The notes: generated from the sequence alone by a model not told the origin. DNA of 64,000 bases from Methanobacterium_B sp963825335 (GCA_963825335.1 CAWGSP010000001.1:124001-188000); one strand, 5' to 3'; shown: positions 17,346-27,986, counted from the stretch's first letter. Numbers and translations: made by a program.

Positions 17346-20300
17346 TCAACCAATGTATGATTGGAGACTAGTTAAGTATTGTGACAAACTACTAAGTAAT
17401 TCACTTATAAGACCATATTCTTCTAGATCTGATGCCAAGTTCAATATTTGTGTTATTGGTGGCATTTCACTACCAAGAACACCATCTGCGGAATTTGGTG
17501 CAGCCAAAAGAAGAGGGTTTCCATCTTCCATTATTCCAATCAAAGAATTATTATCCCCATAATTCAATGTAATAGCATTATTACCCTCACTAAAGATACC
17601 GTTTCCACCATTATTAGCCACTTCATTAGATAACAATGCACAGCCGAAACCTTCTGTTGAATCAATAGCTACAATACCATCTAACTGATTTTGATCAGCC
17701 ATACAGTTATCAACATATACTACTCCTGAAACAACTATTCCAATTCCATAATTGAGGTTAGAAATACTGTTTTCAATCGTTGTTCCCAAATCATCACTTT
17801 TTAAATAAATTCCCACCCAATTATTTTCAATGGTAGCATCATCTGAAAGTGCAGTATAATCCCCAATAACAGAGATTCCTCCAGCATTGCCGGTAACTTG
17901 ATGATTACTATTAATAATTGCATTATCACCATATACCAAAATCCCATAACCTTCATTATTACTAGAATTAGTTCCATAAATGTCTGTATAATTACCAATT
18001 ACTTCTATACCATTCCCATCTGCCCCTAAAGAAAGGAGTTTTATTTCCACATTCCCCTCATAAATGGAATTTAAATAAGAGTAGTAATTAGCCATTGTGG
18101 ATTGTGAGCCCAATTCAGTGACTATGTCCGTGAAAAAAGCTAATTGAGTACCATCTAATCCTGCAATAAATGTATTATTTGTTGCTTCAGTAATTATATT
18201 TTCCATGAAATTATTTATGTAATCCATTGAATTTGCAATATTGAGAGCGTTAACATCTATCTGATATTGAGGAATATTTGGAATACCATAATTTCCAAAT
18301 GCAAGACCGTTATCATTTACTACATTATCAGTAAGATTATCATAACAACCATCTACATAAATTCCATTATTACCATTATATTCTCCAATATTTTCACCAA
18401 TCGATGCATTGTCCCCAGTTACTGTTATTCCATTACCAGTATTTTCAGTAACTACATTTCCTGAAATGGATGTATTGTTACCAATAATAGATATTCCATC
18501 CTCATTACTATTTGTTACAACATTATCATAAACAGATGTATTGAAGCCAATAATTGATATTCCATCCTCATTACTATTTGTTACAACATTACCAAACACT
18601 ATAGCATAATTTCCAAGTATTGATATACCTGTGTTTCCTTTAGTAGTTATAATATTCCCTGTAACATTTTCATAATCACCTGTTAACGATATCCCATTTT
18701 CTCCATTATTGGTTATCCTGTTGTAGGTAATATTTACATCTTGTCCTGGTGCATAAATTCCGTCTAACCCATTATTATAAATATCGAATCCCCCAAGGTC
18801 TGTGTTGAATCCGCTGAGGTTTATGTTATTCCCAATCACATAAAGACCATATCCACCATTATCATGAATATTGTTATCTGGTGTGATAATGGCATTGTTT
18901 CCAACTACGTCAATCCCATCTCCATTAGTATTAAATGCAGCTGTATTTCCAGAAATGGCTAAATTAGAAATAGGTGCCCCATCATTAGCCGAAATTCCAA
19001 ACACATGATTGTAAGTTACATTATTATTCAATATGGTTAAATTGTCACCAGTAACAAATATTCCATTACCATTATAAGTTACAGAATTTTCAGAAATATT
19101 TACATTATTACCCGTAGCGAAAATTCCATCACCTACATTATTGTTTAAGTTATTCTGTGAAATATTATAATTGTTTCCGGATACATGAATCCCGTCTAAC
19201 CCATTATTATAAATATCGAATCCTCCAAGGTCTGTGTTGAATCCGCTGAGGTTTATGTTATTCCCAATCACATAAAGACCATATCCACCATTATCATGAA
19301 TATTGTTATCTGGTGTTATAATGGTATTGTTTCCAACGACGTCAATTCCATCGCAACTGTTTCCAGCTACTGTATTTCCTGAAATGGTTATTCCTGAAAC
19401 TGGTTCATCAGAACTAACTGAAATTCCAGATTCATTATTATTTTTTAGAATGTTATTAGAGATTATTATATCATTACCAGTTCCTATAATCCCATTCAAA
19501 CCATTATCAGTGACCGTATTACCTGAAATATTTGAGTAAATACCATTTACATTATCACTATTCACATTAATTCCAGTTTGGTCATTGCCAATTACGGTAT
19601 TGTCAGAAATTGTTCCATTTAATCCTATAATTGATATTCCAATACCATTTCCTTCATCCGATCCAAACCCTGGCCATTCATCTGTTTGAGCATTAATTCC
19701 ATTATTTGTTACATTATTCCCAGAAATATTAGGATTATCACCAGTAACTGATATTCCTACACCTATATTACCTGTTAAATAGATTCCTGATACAGTTGAA
19801 TTCACACCATTACCAGTCACATTGTTTCCAGAAACAGTTGTATCATCACCGTTAACTAATATTCCGGTACCTCCATTATCAATCGCACCATAACAATATG
19901 TTAATATGGTATTAGCACCGTTTCCGTTTACACTATTTTCAGTGATTGTGGCTTGATTACCATTGACAGCTATTCCGCTACCTGCATTATTTGTTACATA
20001 GACCCCGTAATCATCACTTCCATAGATAGTGGCATTATCCCCGTTGTTATTCACTGTGTTGTCTGAAATATTTGCCTTATCACCATAAACTAGTATTCCA
20101 GTACCATCAGTATAGATCAGTTGATAATTACCAGGTGAACCCGTCACTACATTATCACCATTACCAGTTACAGTATTGTTAAAAATAGTCAAATTATTTC
20201 CGGATATTGTAATCCCATTTCTACTATTATTGTAAATGGTATTCTGTTGGATCTGTGTATCATCACCATTTACATTAATTCCATCTCTACCATTATCATG

Positions 20301-23300
20301 GATAATATTAGTATTTATAACAGCCCCAATTCCTATTATATTAATTCCATCTACACCATTATTCGTTATAGTGTTGTTAGTAATAGATGCATCATCACCA
20401 TTTATTAAAATTCCCATATTACTATTATTATTTATTATATTTCCTGAAATAATCAAATTGAGTCCAGATGCATCGATTCCATCGCTATCGTATCCTGATG
20501 AGTAGTTAATGGTATTTTGTAATATTTGTGAATTATCACCATTATCTAAATTAATTCCATCTCCATTATTATTGGTCACTGTGTTGTTGGTAATAGTTGT
20601 ATTAACACCATTTATATTAATCCCATTTTGACCGTTATTAAGAATTGAATTTTCTAAAATCTGAGTATTAAACCCATTTACATTAATTCCAGTACCCGTA
20701 TTGTTATTTATATTGTTATTAGTTATATTTGTATTATCTCCGGAGATGTTTATTCCATCTCCATCATTTCCATTAATGGTGTCTCCGGAAAGAGTCGCAT
20801 TATCACCAGTGACTATTATTCCATTTCCATTGTTAGTCACTGTATTGTTAGAAATAGTTGCATTAGCACTGTTTACTGAAATTCCTGTACCATTATTATT
20901 GTTTATTGTGTTTCCAGATACATTTGCATTAGAGCTATTAACATTTATCCCATCTTCACAATTATTATAGATATAATTTTGTAAGATTTGTGCATCATCA
21001 CCATTTATATTAATTCCATATCCTGCATTATCTTTTACAGTATTGTTATTTGCAACTGCATCAATTCCAATTATATCTATTCCATCTCCACCATTATATT
21101 CTATATTGTTGTCTGTAGCATTATTATTATCGCCATTATCTGAAATACCTGTTCCGCCATTGTTATTTATTGTATTTCTATAGATTATGTTGTTATCTGA
21201 TGAGTTAGTAAGATTTATTCCATCAATAGAGTTGTTGTTTATTGTATTGTCTGAAATTGTATTATTTGTAGATGAATCGGACCAGATACCTTGTCCCGAT
21301 CCTAGTAGATATGCTGGACTATTGTTGTAATTTATCGTGTTTCCTGAAATTATGTTGTTTGTAGATGATTCAAGCCAGATTCCTGCACCGTTATTATTGA
21401 TTATATTATCTGTTAGATTGTTGTTTGATGATGAAGTTATACGAATTCCAACTAAGCTGTTGTTGGATATGTTATTATCTGAAATTGTGTTATTGTCACA
21501 TCCTAATCCAGATGTGAATGGTGCTAAGTAAATTCCATATGTTCCATCTGATATGCTGTTGCCAGTTATTGTGTTATTGGATGAGCCTTCAAATAGTATC
21601 CCTACCCATGAGTTAGTTATGTTGTTGTCTGAAATTGTGTTGTTTGAGGTTATATAGGAATAGATTCCATAACCTAGGTTTGTGATATCATTTTGGTAAA
21701 TTGTATTGTTAGTTGATGAACCACTAAGTGTGATCCCATATGCTGAGGGTTCCCAAAATGTAATTCCATATGAAAAGCCAAAACCTTGTACTGAGCTTGT
21801 TATTGTGTTTTCTTCTATCTGATTATTATTTGAATTGTCATTGAAAATTGCATAATATTGGTCTGAAATATTGTTTCCATTTATGATGTTTCCAGAAGAG
21901 TTTTCAAGTATGATACCATAATCCGGACCATAATTATTAGTTGCATCTCCGGTTATTGTATTATCCAAAATTGTATTGTTAGAGGATGAATCCAAAGAAA
22001 TTCCAGTTGATTGAACATTTGTAATCTCATTTCCTGATAACATGTTGTTAGACGAAGCTGAAAGAATAATATTTACTACTGTATTTGCATTGACCTCATT
22101 ATTGTTAGATGAGGATAAATTAATTGAATTTGATATGTTATTTCCTGAGATATTGTTGTATGATGATGATTCCAGATCAATGCCATCACATTCTGATAAT
22201 ATATTATTTATAATTTGGTTTTGTGAAGATGAAAGTAGGTAAATTCCATGATCACCACCATACCCATATCCATAATCTCCATTTGATACGTTGTTTCCAG
22301 AGATTGTGTTATTGGAAGATTGTTCTAAATAGAAACCACTGAAATAATTCCAGGAGTAAGCTTCTAAATTATTCATTGAAAAAATGTTATTAGATGAATT
22401 TAAACAGTATATTCCATTTTCTAAGTATCCTATAAGATTACAATTTTCAATAGTTGAATTAGTAGTATTTATCAATAATACTCCATTGTCATTATCAGTA
22501 AGAGTCACATTATTGACTGTGATATTATCACAGGAGATTAGTGCTAGATATCCCATAGGTGTTCCATCAAAGGTTAATCCACTTTGTCCTATCAAATAAT
22601 AAATTGGATCTCCATTTATAGTGTTGCTTGTATCGATGTCTTGAATATAATCTTGAGTAGTATTTCCGAAAATGCCGAAATTGTAAGTATTGTTTGCAAG
22701 TATGTTATTTTGAAGTGTATTTCCAGGAGAATTGTTGATATAAATACCGTAATTAATATAATTCCAATTATCTGTTATATTATTATCTGAAATTGTATTG
22801 TTAGGTGAAGAATCTAAATATATACCATAATTCGAGGTATTTGTTATATAATTTTCAGTGATTGTGTTATTAGGGGAAGATTCTAGATATATTCCAGTGC
22901 TACCACTTATCGTATTTCCTGAAATTGTATTATCGAAAGATGATTCAAGATAAATCGCATTACCTTCATTATTTGTTAAATCATTAGGTGATAAATCTGC
23001 ATTTGCAGCAGAACCTGTATTAACAGATACTACATCGGCGCCTCCACCATAGCTTGATAAAGAGTTTCCTGTAATAATGTTGCCTGAAGAGTTTAGAAGT
23101 GATATTCCATTAGTTCCATATGCATTTACATTATTATCTGAAATTGTGTTGTTATCTGAGTTATCAAGACTAATATTTGAGGTAGATATTTCAGATATTA
23201 AATTATTTGAAGAATTCGATAAATAGATGCCGTTTAATGACATGTTTTCAATTGTTGAATTCGTGGTATCTATAATTAGTAGAGGTTGGTTGTTATCGTC

Positions 23301-24932
23301 TATGTTAGCATTATTGATTGTTATATTGTCACAGTTGATTAATGCTAAATATCCGATAGATGTTCCATTAAATGTTAATCCATTTTGCCCTACCAAATAA
23401 TAAATTGGATCTCCATTTACTGTGTTACTAGTATCTATGTTTTGATAGTAATCTGAATCATTATCTCCCGATACTGATAGGTTAATCCAGGTATATAGGA
23501 ATGTGTTATTTTGGAGTGTGTTTTCTGGAGAATTATTGATACATAATCCATAATTCCAATTGTAGGATATATTGTTATTAATAATCGTGTTGTTTGGGGA
23601 TGAGTCAAGAAAAACTCCGTAATTATTGTTTGTTATGATATTTCCTGAAATAGTGTTATTCGTGGAGTTATCTAGATATAATCCATAATTCGAATTATTT
23701 GTGAGATTGCAATTTTCAATATTTGAATTGGTCGTATTTAATAGAAATATTCCGTTATCATTGTTTGCAATATAAACATTGTTGATTGTTATGTTGTCAC
23801 AGGAGATTAGTGCTAAATATCCCATAGTTGTTCCATCAAAGGTTAATCCACTTTGTCCTACTAAATAATATATCGGATCTCCATTTATGGTGTTGCTAGT
23901 ATCTATGTCTTGGGTATAATCTTGAATAGTATTTCCTGAAATAGCAAAGTTAAAATTATTATTTTCGAAAGTGTTATTGCTAAAGATGTTTCCTGGAGAA
24001 TCATTGATAAAAGTTCCATGATCCCAGTTATCTGTTATACTATTATTTGTCAGAGTATTGTTTGGGGAGTTATCTAGATATGTTCCAAACCCATTACCTG
24101 TCATATCGTTTTCATCAATATTATTATTATAAGAATTTTCTAACCATATGCCTTCTTCATTACCACTTAGCATATTAGTAGAAATACTGTTGTTTGGAGA
24201 GTTATCTAAATATATTCCCTGAAAATTGCTTATTATATTATTATTATAAACTATGTTATTTGATGAGCTTTCTAAATCTATACCATCATATAAATTATTA
24301 TTAATATTGTTATTAGAGATATTGTTTCCGGATGAGTTTTGTAATAGCATTCCATCACAACTATCGCTAGTTATAGTGTTTCCTGTGATGTTACAATTAT
24401 TAGCCGAGTCTAATTCTATTCCATTCCATCCTCCGTTTATGTTTAATCCTTGTATTGTAGATCCACTTCCATTACTTGTTATTGTAAAAACAGGACTATT
24501 AGGATCTGCTGCTTGAAAATTAGCATTTTCTCCAGATGCTATTATTGTTAACATTTTATCGACAATAACATTTTGTGAATATGTACCATCATTTACATAG
24601 ATTGTATCACCATTTGAAGTTGCAGCATCGTCTATTGCATCTTGTAAATCATAATAACAAGAGCCCGTATTTATATCAATAATTGGTAGAGCTATAATAG
24701 AATCAGGATTTTTAACGTTAGTTTTAGTACTAGAGTTATCGACCTTTTGGGTCTGTGAAGAAACTGTTTTACTATCTGATATTATTGTTACATTATTCGA
24801 AGAATCATTTATATTAGATTGAATATTACTACTAGAATTTATAGTTACGTTAGAAGCTGATACTGCTCCAGCAAACATTAAAAAAATTGTAAAAAAACTT
24901 ATTAAGACTAAAACACTCTTTATATTTTTCAC
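17346..24932 (-). CDS. Giant secreted parallel beta-helix adhesin-like protein, 2528 aa
   Basis: An N-terminal signal peptide (about 1-27, hydrophobic core ending AVSAS) starts from a GTG preceded by AGGGGG. Nearly the whole chain is made of short Asn/Gly/Ser-rich turns of the NosD/PbH1 type (SGNTI, NNTI, ENNxI), i.e. a right-handed beta-helix. Three copies of a module containing INGDPIYYLVGQ and GYLALISCDNITI occur in the N-terminal half. The C-terminal about 350 residues are less repetitive and end in a Leu-rich helix without a visible sorting motif. Such adhesin-like proteins of methanogens are thought to sit on the cell surface and bind glycans or partners. The frame is fully open over 7.5 kb. 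Confidence 0.93.
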   Translation of the reverse strand: MKNIKSVLVLISFFTIFLMFAGAVSASNVTINSSSNIQSNINDSSNNVTIISDSKTVSSQTQKVDNSSTKTNVKNPDSIIALPIIDINTGSCYYDLQDAIDDAATSNGDTIYVNDGTYSQNVIVDKMLTIIASGENANFQAADPNSPVFTITSNGSGSTIQGLNINGGWNGIELDSANNCNITGNTITSDSCDGMLLQNSSGNNISNNNINNNLYDGIDLESSSNNIVYNNNIISNFQGIYLDNSPNNSISTNMLSGNEEGIWLENSYNNNIDENDMTGNGFGTYLDNSPNNTLTNNSITDNWDHGTFINDSPGNIFSNNTFENNNFNFAISGNTIQDYTQDIDTSNTINGDPIYYLVGQSGLTFDGTTMGYLALISCDNITINNVYIANNDNGIFLLNTTNSNIENCNLTNNSNYGLYLDNSTNNTISGNIITNNNYGVFLDSSPNNTIINNNISYNWNYGLCINNSPENTLQNNTFLYTWINLSVSGDNDSDYYQNIDTSNTVNGDPIYYLVGQNGLTFNGTSIGYLALINCDNITINNANIDDNNQPLLIIDTTNSTIENMSLNGIYLSNSSNNLISEISTSNISLDNSDNNTISDNNVNAYGTNGISLLNSSGNIITGNSLSSYGGGADVVSVNTGSAANADLSPNDLTNNEGNAIYLESSFDNTISGNTISGSTGIYLESSPNNTITENYITNTSNYGIYLDSSPNNTISDNNITDNWNYINYGIYINNSPGNTLQNNILANNTYNFGIFGNTTQDYIQDIDTSNTINGDPIYYLIGQSGLTFDGTPMGYLALISCDNITVNNVTLTDNDNGVLLINTTNSTIENCNLIGYLENGIYCLNSSNNIFSMNNLEAYSWNYFSGFYLEQSSNNTISGNNVSNGDYGYGYGGDHGIYLLSSSQNQIINNILSECDGIDLESSSYNNISGNNISNSINLSSSNNNEVNANTVVNIILSASSNNMLSGNEITNVQSTGISLDSSSNNTILDNTITGDATNNYGPDYGIILENSSGNIINGNNISDQYYAIFNDNSNNNQIEENTITSSVQGFGFSYGITFWEPSAYGITLSGSSTNNTIYQNDITNLGYGIYSYITSNNTISDNNITNSWVGILFEGSSNNTITGNSISDGTYGIYLAPFTSGLGCDNNTISDNNISNNSLVGIRITSSSNNNLTDNIINNNGAGIWLESSTNNIISGNTINYNNSPAYLLGSGQGIWSDSSTNNTISDNTINNNSIDGINLTNSSDNNIIYRNTINNNGGTGISDNGDNNNATDNNIEYNGGDGIDIIGIDAVANNNTVKDNAGYGININGDDAQILQNYIYNNCEDGINVNSSNANVSGNTINNNNGTGISVNSANATISNNTVTNNGNGIIVTGDNATLSGDTINGNDGDGINISGDNTNITNNNINNNTGTGINVNGFNTQILENSILNNGQNGININGVNTTITNNTVTNNNGDGINLDNGDNSQILQNTINYSSGYDSDGIDASGLNLIISGNIINNNSNMGILINGDDASITNNTITNNGVDGINIIGIGAVINTNIIHDNGRDGINVNGDDTQIQQNTIYNNSRNGITISGNNLTIFNNTVTGNGDNVVTGSPGNYQLIYTDGTGILVYGDKANISDNTVNNNGDNATIYGSDDYGVYVTNNAGSGIAVNGNQATITENSVNGNGANTILTYCYGAIDNGGTGILVNGDDTTVSGNNVTGNGVNSTVSGIYLTGNIGVGISVTGDNPNISGNNVTNNGINAQTDEWPGFGSDEGNGIGISIIGLNGTISDNTVIGNDQTGINVNSDNVNGIYSNISGNTVTDNGLNGIIGTGNDIIISNNILKNNNESGISVSSDEPVSGITISGNTVAGNSCDGIDVVGNNTIITPDNNIHDNGGYGLYVIGNNINLSGFNTDLGGFDIYNNGLDGIHVSGNNYNISQNNLNNNVGDGIFATGNNVNISENSVTYNGNGIFVTGDNLTILNNNVTYNHVFGISANDGAPISNLAISGNTAAFNTNGDGIDVVGNNAIITPDNNIHDNGGYGLYVIGNNINLSGFNTDLGGFDIYNNGLDGIYAPGQDVNITYNRITNNGENGISLTGDYENVTGNIITTKGNTGISILGNYAIVFGNVVTNSNEDGISIIGFNTSVYDNVVTNSNEDGISIIGNNTSISGNVVTENTGNGITVTGDNASIGENIGEYNGNNGIYVDGCYDNLTDNVVNDNGLAFGNYGIPNIPQYQIDVNALNIANSMDYINNFMENIITEATNNTFIAGLDGTQLAFFTDIVTELGSQSTMANYYSYLNSIYEGNVEIKLLSLGADGNGIEVIGNYTDIYGTNSSNNEGYGILVYGDNAIINSNHQVTGNAGGISVIGDYTALSDDATIENNWVGIYLKSDDLGTTIENSISNLNYGIGIVVSGVVYVDNCMADQNQLDGIVAIDSTEGFGCALLSNEVANNGGNGIFSEGNNAITLNYGDNNSLIGIMEDGNPLLLAAPNSADGVLGSEMPPITQILNLASDLEEYGLISELLSSLSQYLTSLQSYIG
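18761..18920. repeat. Intragenic duplicated block, copy A
   Basis: About 160 bp within the adhesin gene recur almost exactly at 19193-19352, 432 bp (144 codons) away. The encoded segment includes HDNGGYGLYVIGNNINLSG. This is much closer than the general repeat similarity of the gene and marks a recent in-frame duplication or gene conversion. Confidence 0.85.
19193..19352. repeat. Intragenic duplicated block, copy B
   Basis: This is the partner of 18761-18920 in the same phase, with only a few substitutions. The unit between the copies is a whole number of codons, so expansion or loss by recombination would keep the frame. Confidence 0.85.
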
Positions 24933-25381
24933 ACTTTGCCCCCTTTCCAGCTGATATTAACAATGAATATCAAACACTTTTCAATGCCCTAAATAATTCT
25001 CAACTGAATTCACAAACATATAAAATTATAAAAAAAATTAAGGGATGTTTATTGCGACATTTATAAGAGAGCATGTTACGCCATAAATTACAATTCGATA
25101 GTTACAATAAATTATTGAAAAATTCTATAATAAAACACAAAAAATAGATATAAATTAAACATTAATATCATTATTGAATAATTCCTAAAAACCCATAATT
25201 CAAATTCAACGATGGACTCTTCCATCATTACAGATTATGCAGTTAAAAAGCTGTAAAATAAGATACAAAAGCAGAACAATCATCAAGAATTAACACACAT
25301 TGCAAACAAAGTTATAAACAAGTAGGAATGAGGAAAGTAAATAAAAATAAAAAATTAGGTAAAAAAAGTTAAAAATTTATA
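24933..25381. other. Intergenic region upstream of the adhesin gene
   Basis: This 450-bp AT-rich gap lies between the 5' end of the adhesin gene and the 3' end of the histone gene (both minus strand). It must hold the adhesin promoter. AT-rich TATA-like stretches occur, but none stands out. No gene, hairpin or repeat is evident. Confidence 0.5.
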
Positions 25382-25591
25382 TTATTTTATTTCTTTTAGA
25401 GCTAATTCGATATCAGATGCTTTGACAGTTGCTCTTTTAGCATGTTTAGCAAATAAGACTGCTTGTTTAGATACCATTTCACCATATTCTTCTAAAACTT
25501 TTGCTAAAACTTCTTTTGCATCATCACTTACTCTGGGTGCACCTGCATTTTTTATAATTCTTCCTATTGGAGCTAATGGTAGTTCACTCAT
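25382..25591 (-). CDS. Archaeal histone (HMf type), 69 aa
   Basis: This single histone-fold protein begins ELPLAPIGRIIKNAGA and contains AKRATVKASDIELALK, as in HMfA/HMfB. It binds and wraps DNA as dimers and longer stacks. I chose the ATG at 25591 because GGTGAT lies just ahead; an upstream in-frame ATG adds only MVIN and would overlap that site. A TATA-like TTTAAATA box is present upstream near 25625. It lies inside the att-bounded element, unusual for a core chromatin protein. It may be an additional paralogue, which cannot be judged from this window. Confidence 0.95.
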   Translation of the reverse strand: MSELPLAPIGRIIKNAGAPRVSDDAKEVLAKVLEEYGEMVSKQAVLFAKHAKRATVKASDIELALKEIK

Positions 25592-25747
25592 ATTTATCAC
25601 CATATATAATTAATTGCGCCAGTTTATTTAAATATACCTAATTTAATGGATTTTTACAACCCATATACACATTTTTATTAATATATTGTGACATTATTCA
25701 CAAAAAACAAGTCATATAGTTCCAATGTAAAAATAAATAATAATATT

Positions 25748-25793
25748 AGGGAACCCCACCCAGGAAACCCTAAATATGTATTGGCCATGTACT
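25748..25793. repeat. 46-bp hairpin repeat, copy A
   Basis: TAGGGAACCCC...CCCTAAATAT is an imperfect inverted repeat followed by TATTGGCC and TACTG. It matches copy B at 26395-26444 with few differences. It lies between the divergent histone and DUF5518-like genes. Confidence 0.7.
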
Positions 25794-25886
25794 GTTATTT
25801 TCAATTAATAGATCTAATTTTCAAAAATTGTTAATTATCATTATTTAAATATAACTATCCTAAATATAGTATTTGGAGGTTTAAAA

Positions 25887-26356
25887 ATGCAATATAATCT
25901 AAACTTTAAGGCCATACTTATCGGATTTATTGTCACGGCTGCTACATCTTTTATACTAGGTTATTTATAGCATCTTCTATTGCAGGATTATTAGTTGGTG
26001 TATTTTTTTTATTCTTATTTGTTAGAATTGGTAGCACTTATGGTGTAACTGGAGGACTTGCGTCTTTTGGAATTATCTTCATTGCAATTGAAGCCATAAT
26101 TTTAGGTATACTATTTGGAGGAATAGGTGGAGCTGCAGGTGTATTCATCAAAGAACAGATTGAAATAAGGAATATGCAACAATTAGGAGTGACATCTAGA
26201 AAAGAAGATAATGGATATTTAGTCTGCACAAAATGTAATGCATATTACAAACTCCAACCAGACGAGTCACCAGAAGACTTCAACGATGAATGTGAATGTG
26301 GAGGAAAATTCAAATACTTTAACAATATAGACTGGCTCAAGAAAGAAGAAAATTAA
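25887..26356 (+). pseudogene. DUF5518-like membrane protein with zinc ribbon, frameshifted
   Basis: GGAGGT (25875-25880) and ATG 25887 open a frame with a first membrane helix (KAILIGFIVTAATSFILGY) that stops at TAG after 27 codons. The next frame continues directly with two more membrane helices, GGIGGAAGVF, a helical linker and a zinc ribbon (CTKCN, then CECGG), ending at 26356. One missing base near 25965 explains the break. The restored protein is about 156 residues. The zinc ribbon closely resembles that of the membrane protein at 15777-17111. The gene is bracketed by the 46-bp hairpin repeats. Confidence 0.65.
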
Positions 26357-26394
26357 AGGATAAGAAAAACGACATGAATTTATTCCAATTTATA

Positions 26395-26444
26395 TTTAGG
26401 GAACCCCCACCAGGAAACCCTAAATATATATTGGCCCCGGTACT
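26395..26444. repeat. 46-bp hairpin repeat, copy B
   Basis: TATATTTAGGG pairs with CCCTAAATATA (11 bp) around a C-rich loop, followed by TATTGGCC and GTACTG. It is the downstream partner of 25748-25793, about 650 bp away in the same orientation. Position after the membrane gene and before a convergent gene would suit a terminator, but copy A lies upstream of the gene, so that alone does not explain both. Confidence 0.7.
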
Positions 26445-26646
26445 GCCCTCTTAAAACAGTACAATTATATTATTAGTTATATACTTATTAATACTTTCCC
26501 AAAACTATTTTAGATGTTTATCTATTCTAACAACTCTTTATACCTCATTAAATATTCAGTTACTCTATCCTGATTAGATTGGATTTATTTACATTGCTCA
26601 TTGCTTTGGATAGAGCTATTTAAAAAAAATATTAGATGGTTGTTTT

Positions 26647-27429
26647 TTATTTTGAGTTGTAAAATAATGCAACTAACCTGTAAATATACATAGATAAATA
26701 TGGACTTACGATAAGTATTATTAGTAAATATCCCACTAAAATCATATTAATAATCCTATGGGGGTTTGGAAAGATATCTAGAATTAAAAATGGGATTATT
26801 ATAGCAGGATACCATATTAATAGATTTTTCAATCCTATTATCTTGATTTTATTGAATATTTCTCTGAATCTGAATGCAGAACTTAAATTACTATTATTAT
26901 TTGCCATATTTGCTATTCCAATAAATTGTATAGGAATTGTAATTAAAAGATATAAAATTGTAGCTAAAAACAAAATTCCAGCCTTACCAACAAAAATATT
27001 GATTGACCCAGAAACAAGAGCTATAATTAATTCAAATAAATACCCTACTAACATATTTAATGACGAAGGATCAATAATTGCATAAAAAAAACTAGGCGAA
27101 AATACAAATAATAATAATAAAAGAACAGGGATTAAATATACCAAATGCACTATATAAACCCTGACACCATCTTTGAACATTCCCCTCCAATCGTTATATT
27201 TTGGAAGTTCATCAATATTGTTTAAAGAGGATTTAATAATTCTAAACCCATAACCCAATACAAAAAATGAAATCAAAAAACTAATTAAAAATAAAAGACC
27301 TGCAACACTTTTAAAAAACATATCCACATACAGATTACTAATCAAAATTATAAATCCCAAAATGAGAATTTTTTTCCAATCCGAAAACGGATAACTCAAA
27401 GAATCCTTAATTATTTCACTCATGTTCAT
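26647..27429 (-). CDS. DUF4013 membrane protein, 260 aa
   Basis: It starts with the DUF4013 signature (IKDSLSYPF, GYGFRIIKSSL) and has about seven hydrophobic segments with no zinc ribbon or outer domain. It is the short form of the protein at 15777-17111. Start MNM or the second Met are both possible. Role unknown; predicted membrane-resident. Confidence 0.8.
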   Translation of the reverse strand: MNMSEIIKDSLSYPFSDWKKILILGFIILISNLYVDMFFKSVAGLLFLISFLISFFVLGYGFRIIKSSLNNIDELPKYNDWRGMFKDGVRVYIVHLVYLIPVLLLLLFVFSPSFFYAIIDPSSLNMLVGYLFELIIALVSGSINIFVGKAGILFLATILYLLITIPIQFIGIANMANNNSNLSSAFRFREIFNKIKIIGLKNLLIWYPAIIIPFLILDIFPNPHRIINMILVGYLLIILIVSPYLSMYIYRLVALFYNSK

Positions 27430-27568
27430 AATCTCATACCCCTATTTCCTATTAAACATACTCTAATTATGAATATGAGATTATAATATTTAAAATAGTT
27501 ATTTCTAAGTCTAGTAATGGTTTTTATGAAGTATTCCAAATATAAATTTAATTCGAAAGCTGTCAAAT

Positions 27569-27727
27569 TTATTTAAAATATTTTGAGAGTATGGCATATA
27601 ATCCGATAATAATAAATATAATCCCTTTTATTCCAGGTCCATCAATACCTCCACCTTCATCGTAACTTATTATAATAGCTATTATACCTATGATAATCAT
27701 TATAATTTTCCAAATATTACTCGACAT
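27569..27727 (-). CDS. Small two-helix membrane protein, 52 aa
   Basis: Two hydrophobic stretches (about 7-20 and 34-46) are separated by a Gly/acidic turn (DEGGGIDGPG), ending in a basic tail. GTGAT precedes the ATG. It probably spans the membrane twice. It is one of three tiny membrane proteins between 27.5 and 28.3 kb. Confidence 0.5.
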   Translation of the reverse strand: MSSNIWKIIMIIIGIIAIIISYDEGGGIDGPGIKGIIFIIIGLYAILSKYFK

Positions 27728-27986
27728 TTAATATCACTAATTTTAATCTTGTTCAGTTGCAAGTATACTATTCTAAAACTACTAACCTAAATATTTAGGA
27801 ATTTTATTTTCAACTAAACTTATTCCAAGAGTTCTTTGTATTTTATCAATTATTCTAGTTGTAGTTATCCGGATTAAGTTAAATCATTAATAATTTTTTA
27901 ATTAAAGTAAACTTGATAAAATTAAGACCATAAAAAACTTTATAATATTAATAAATTATAAATAAGATTATAAGATAGTGTTGATC

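Noticed and set aside
19303..20970. Several plus-strand frames of 60-90 codons antisense to the adhesin gene
   Set aside because: They mirror the Asn/Gly/Ile codon bias of the beta-helix repeats on the opposite strand and have no start signals.
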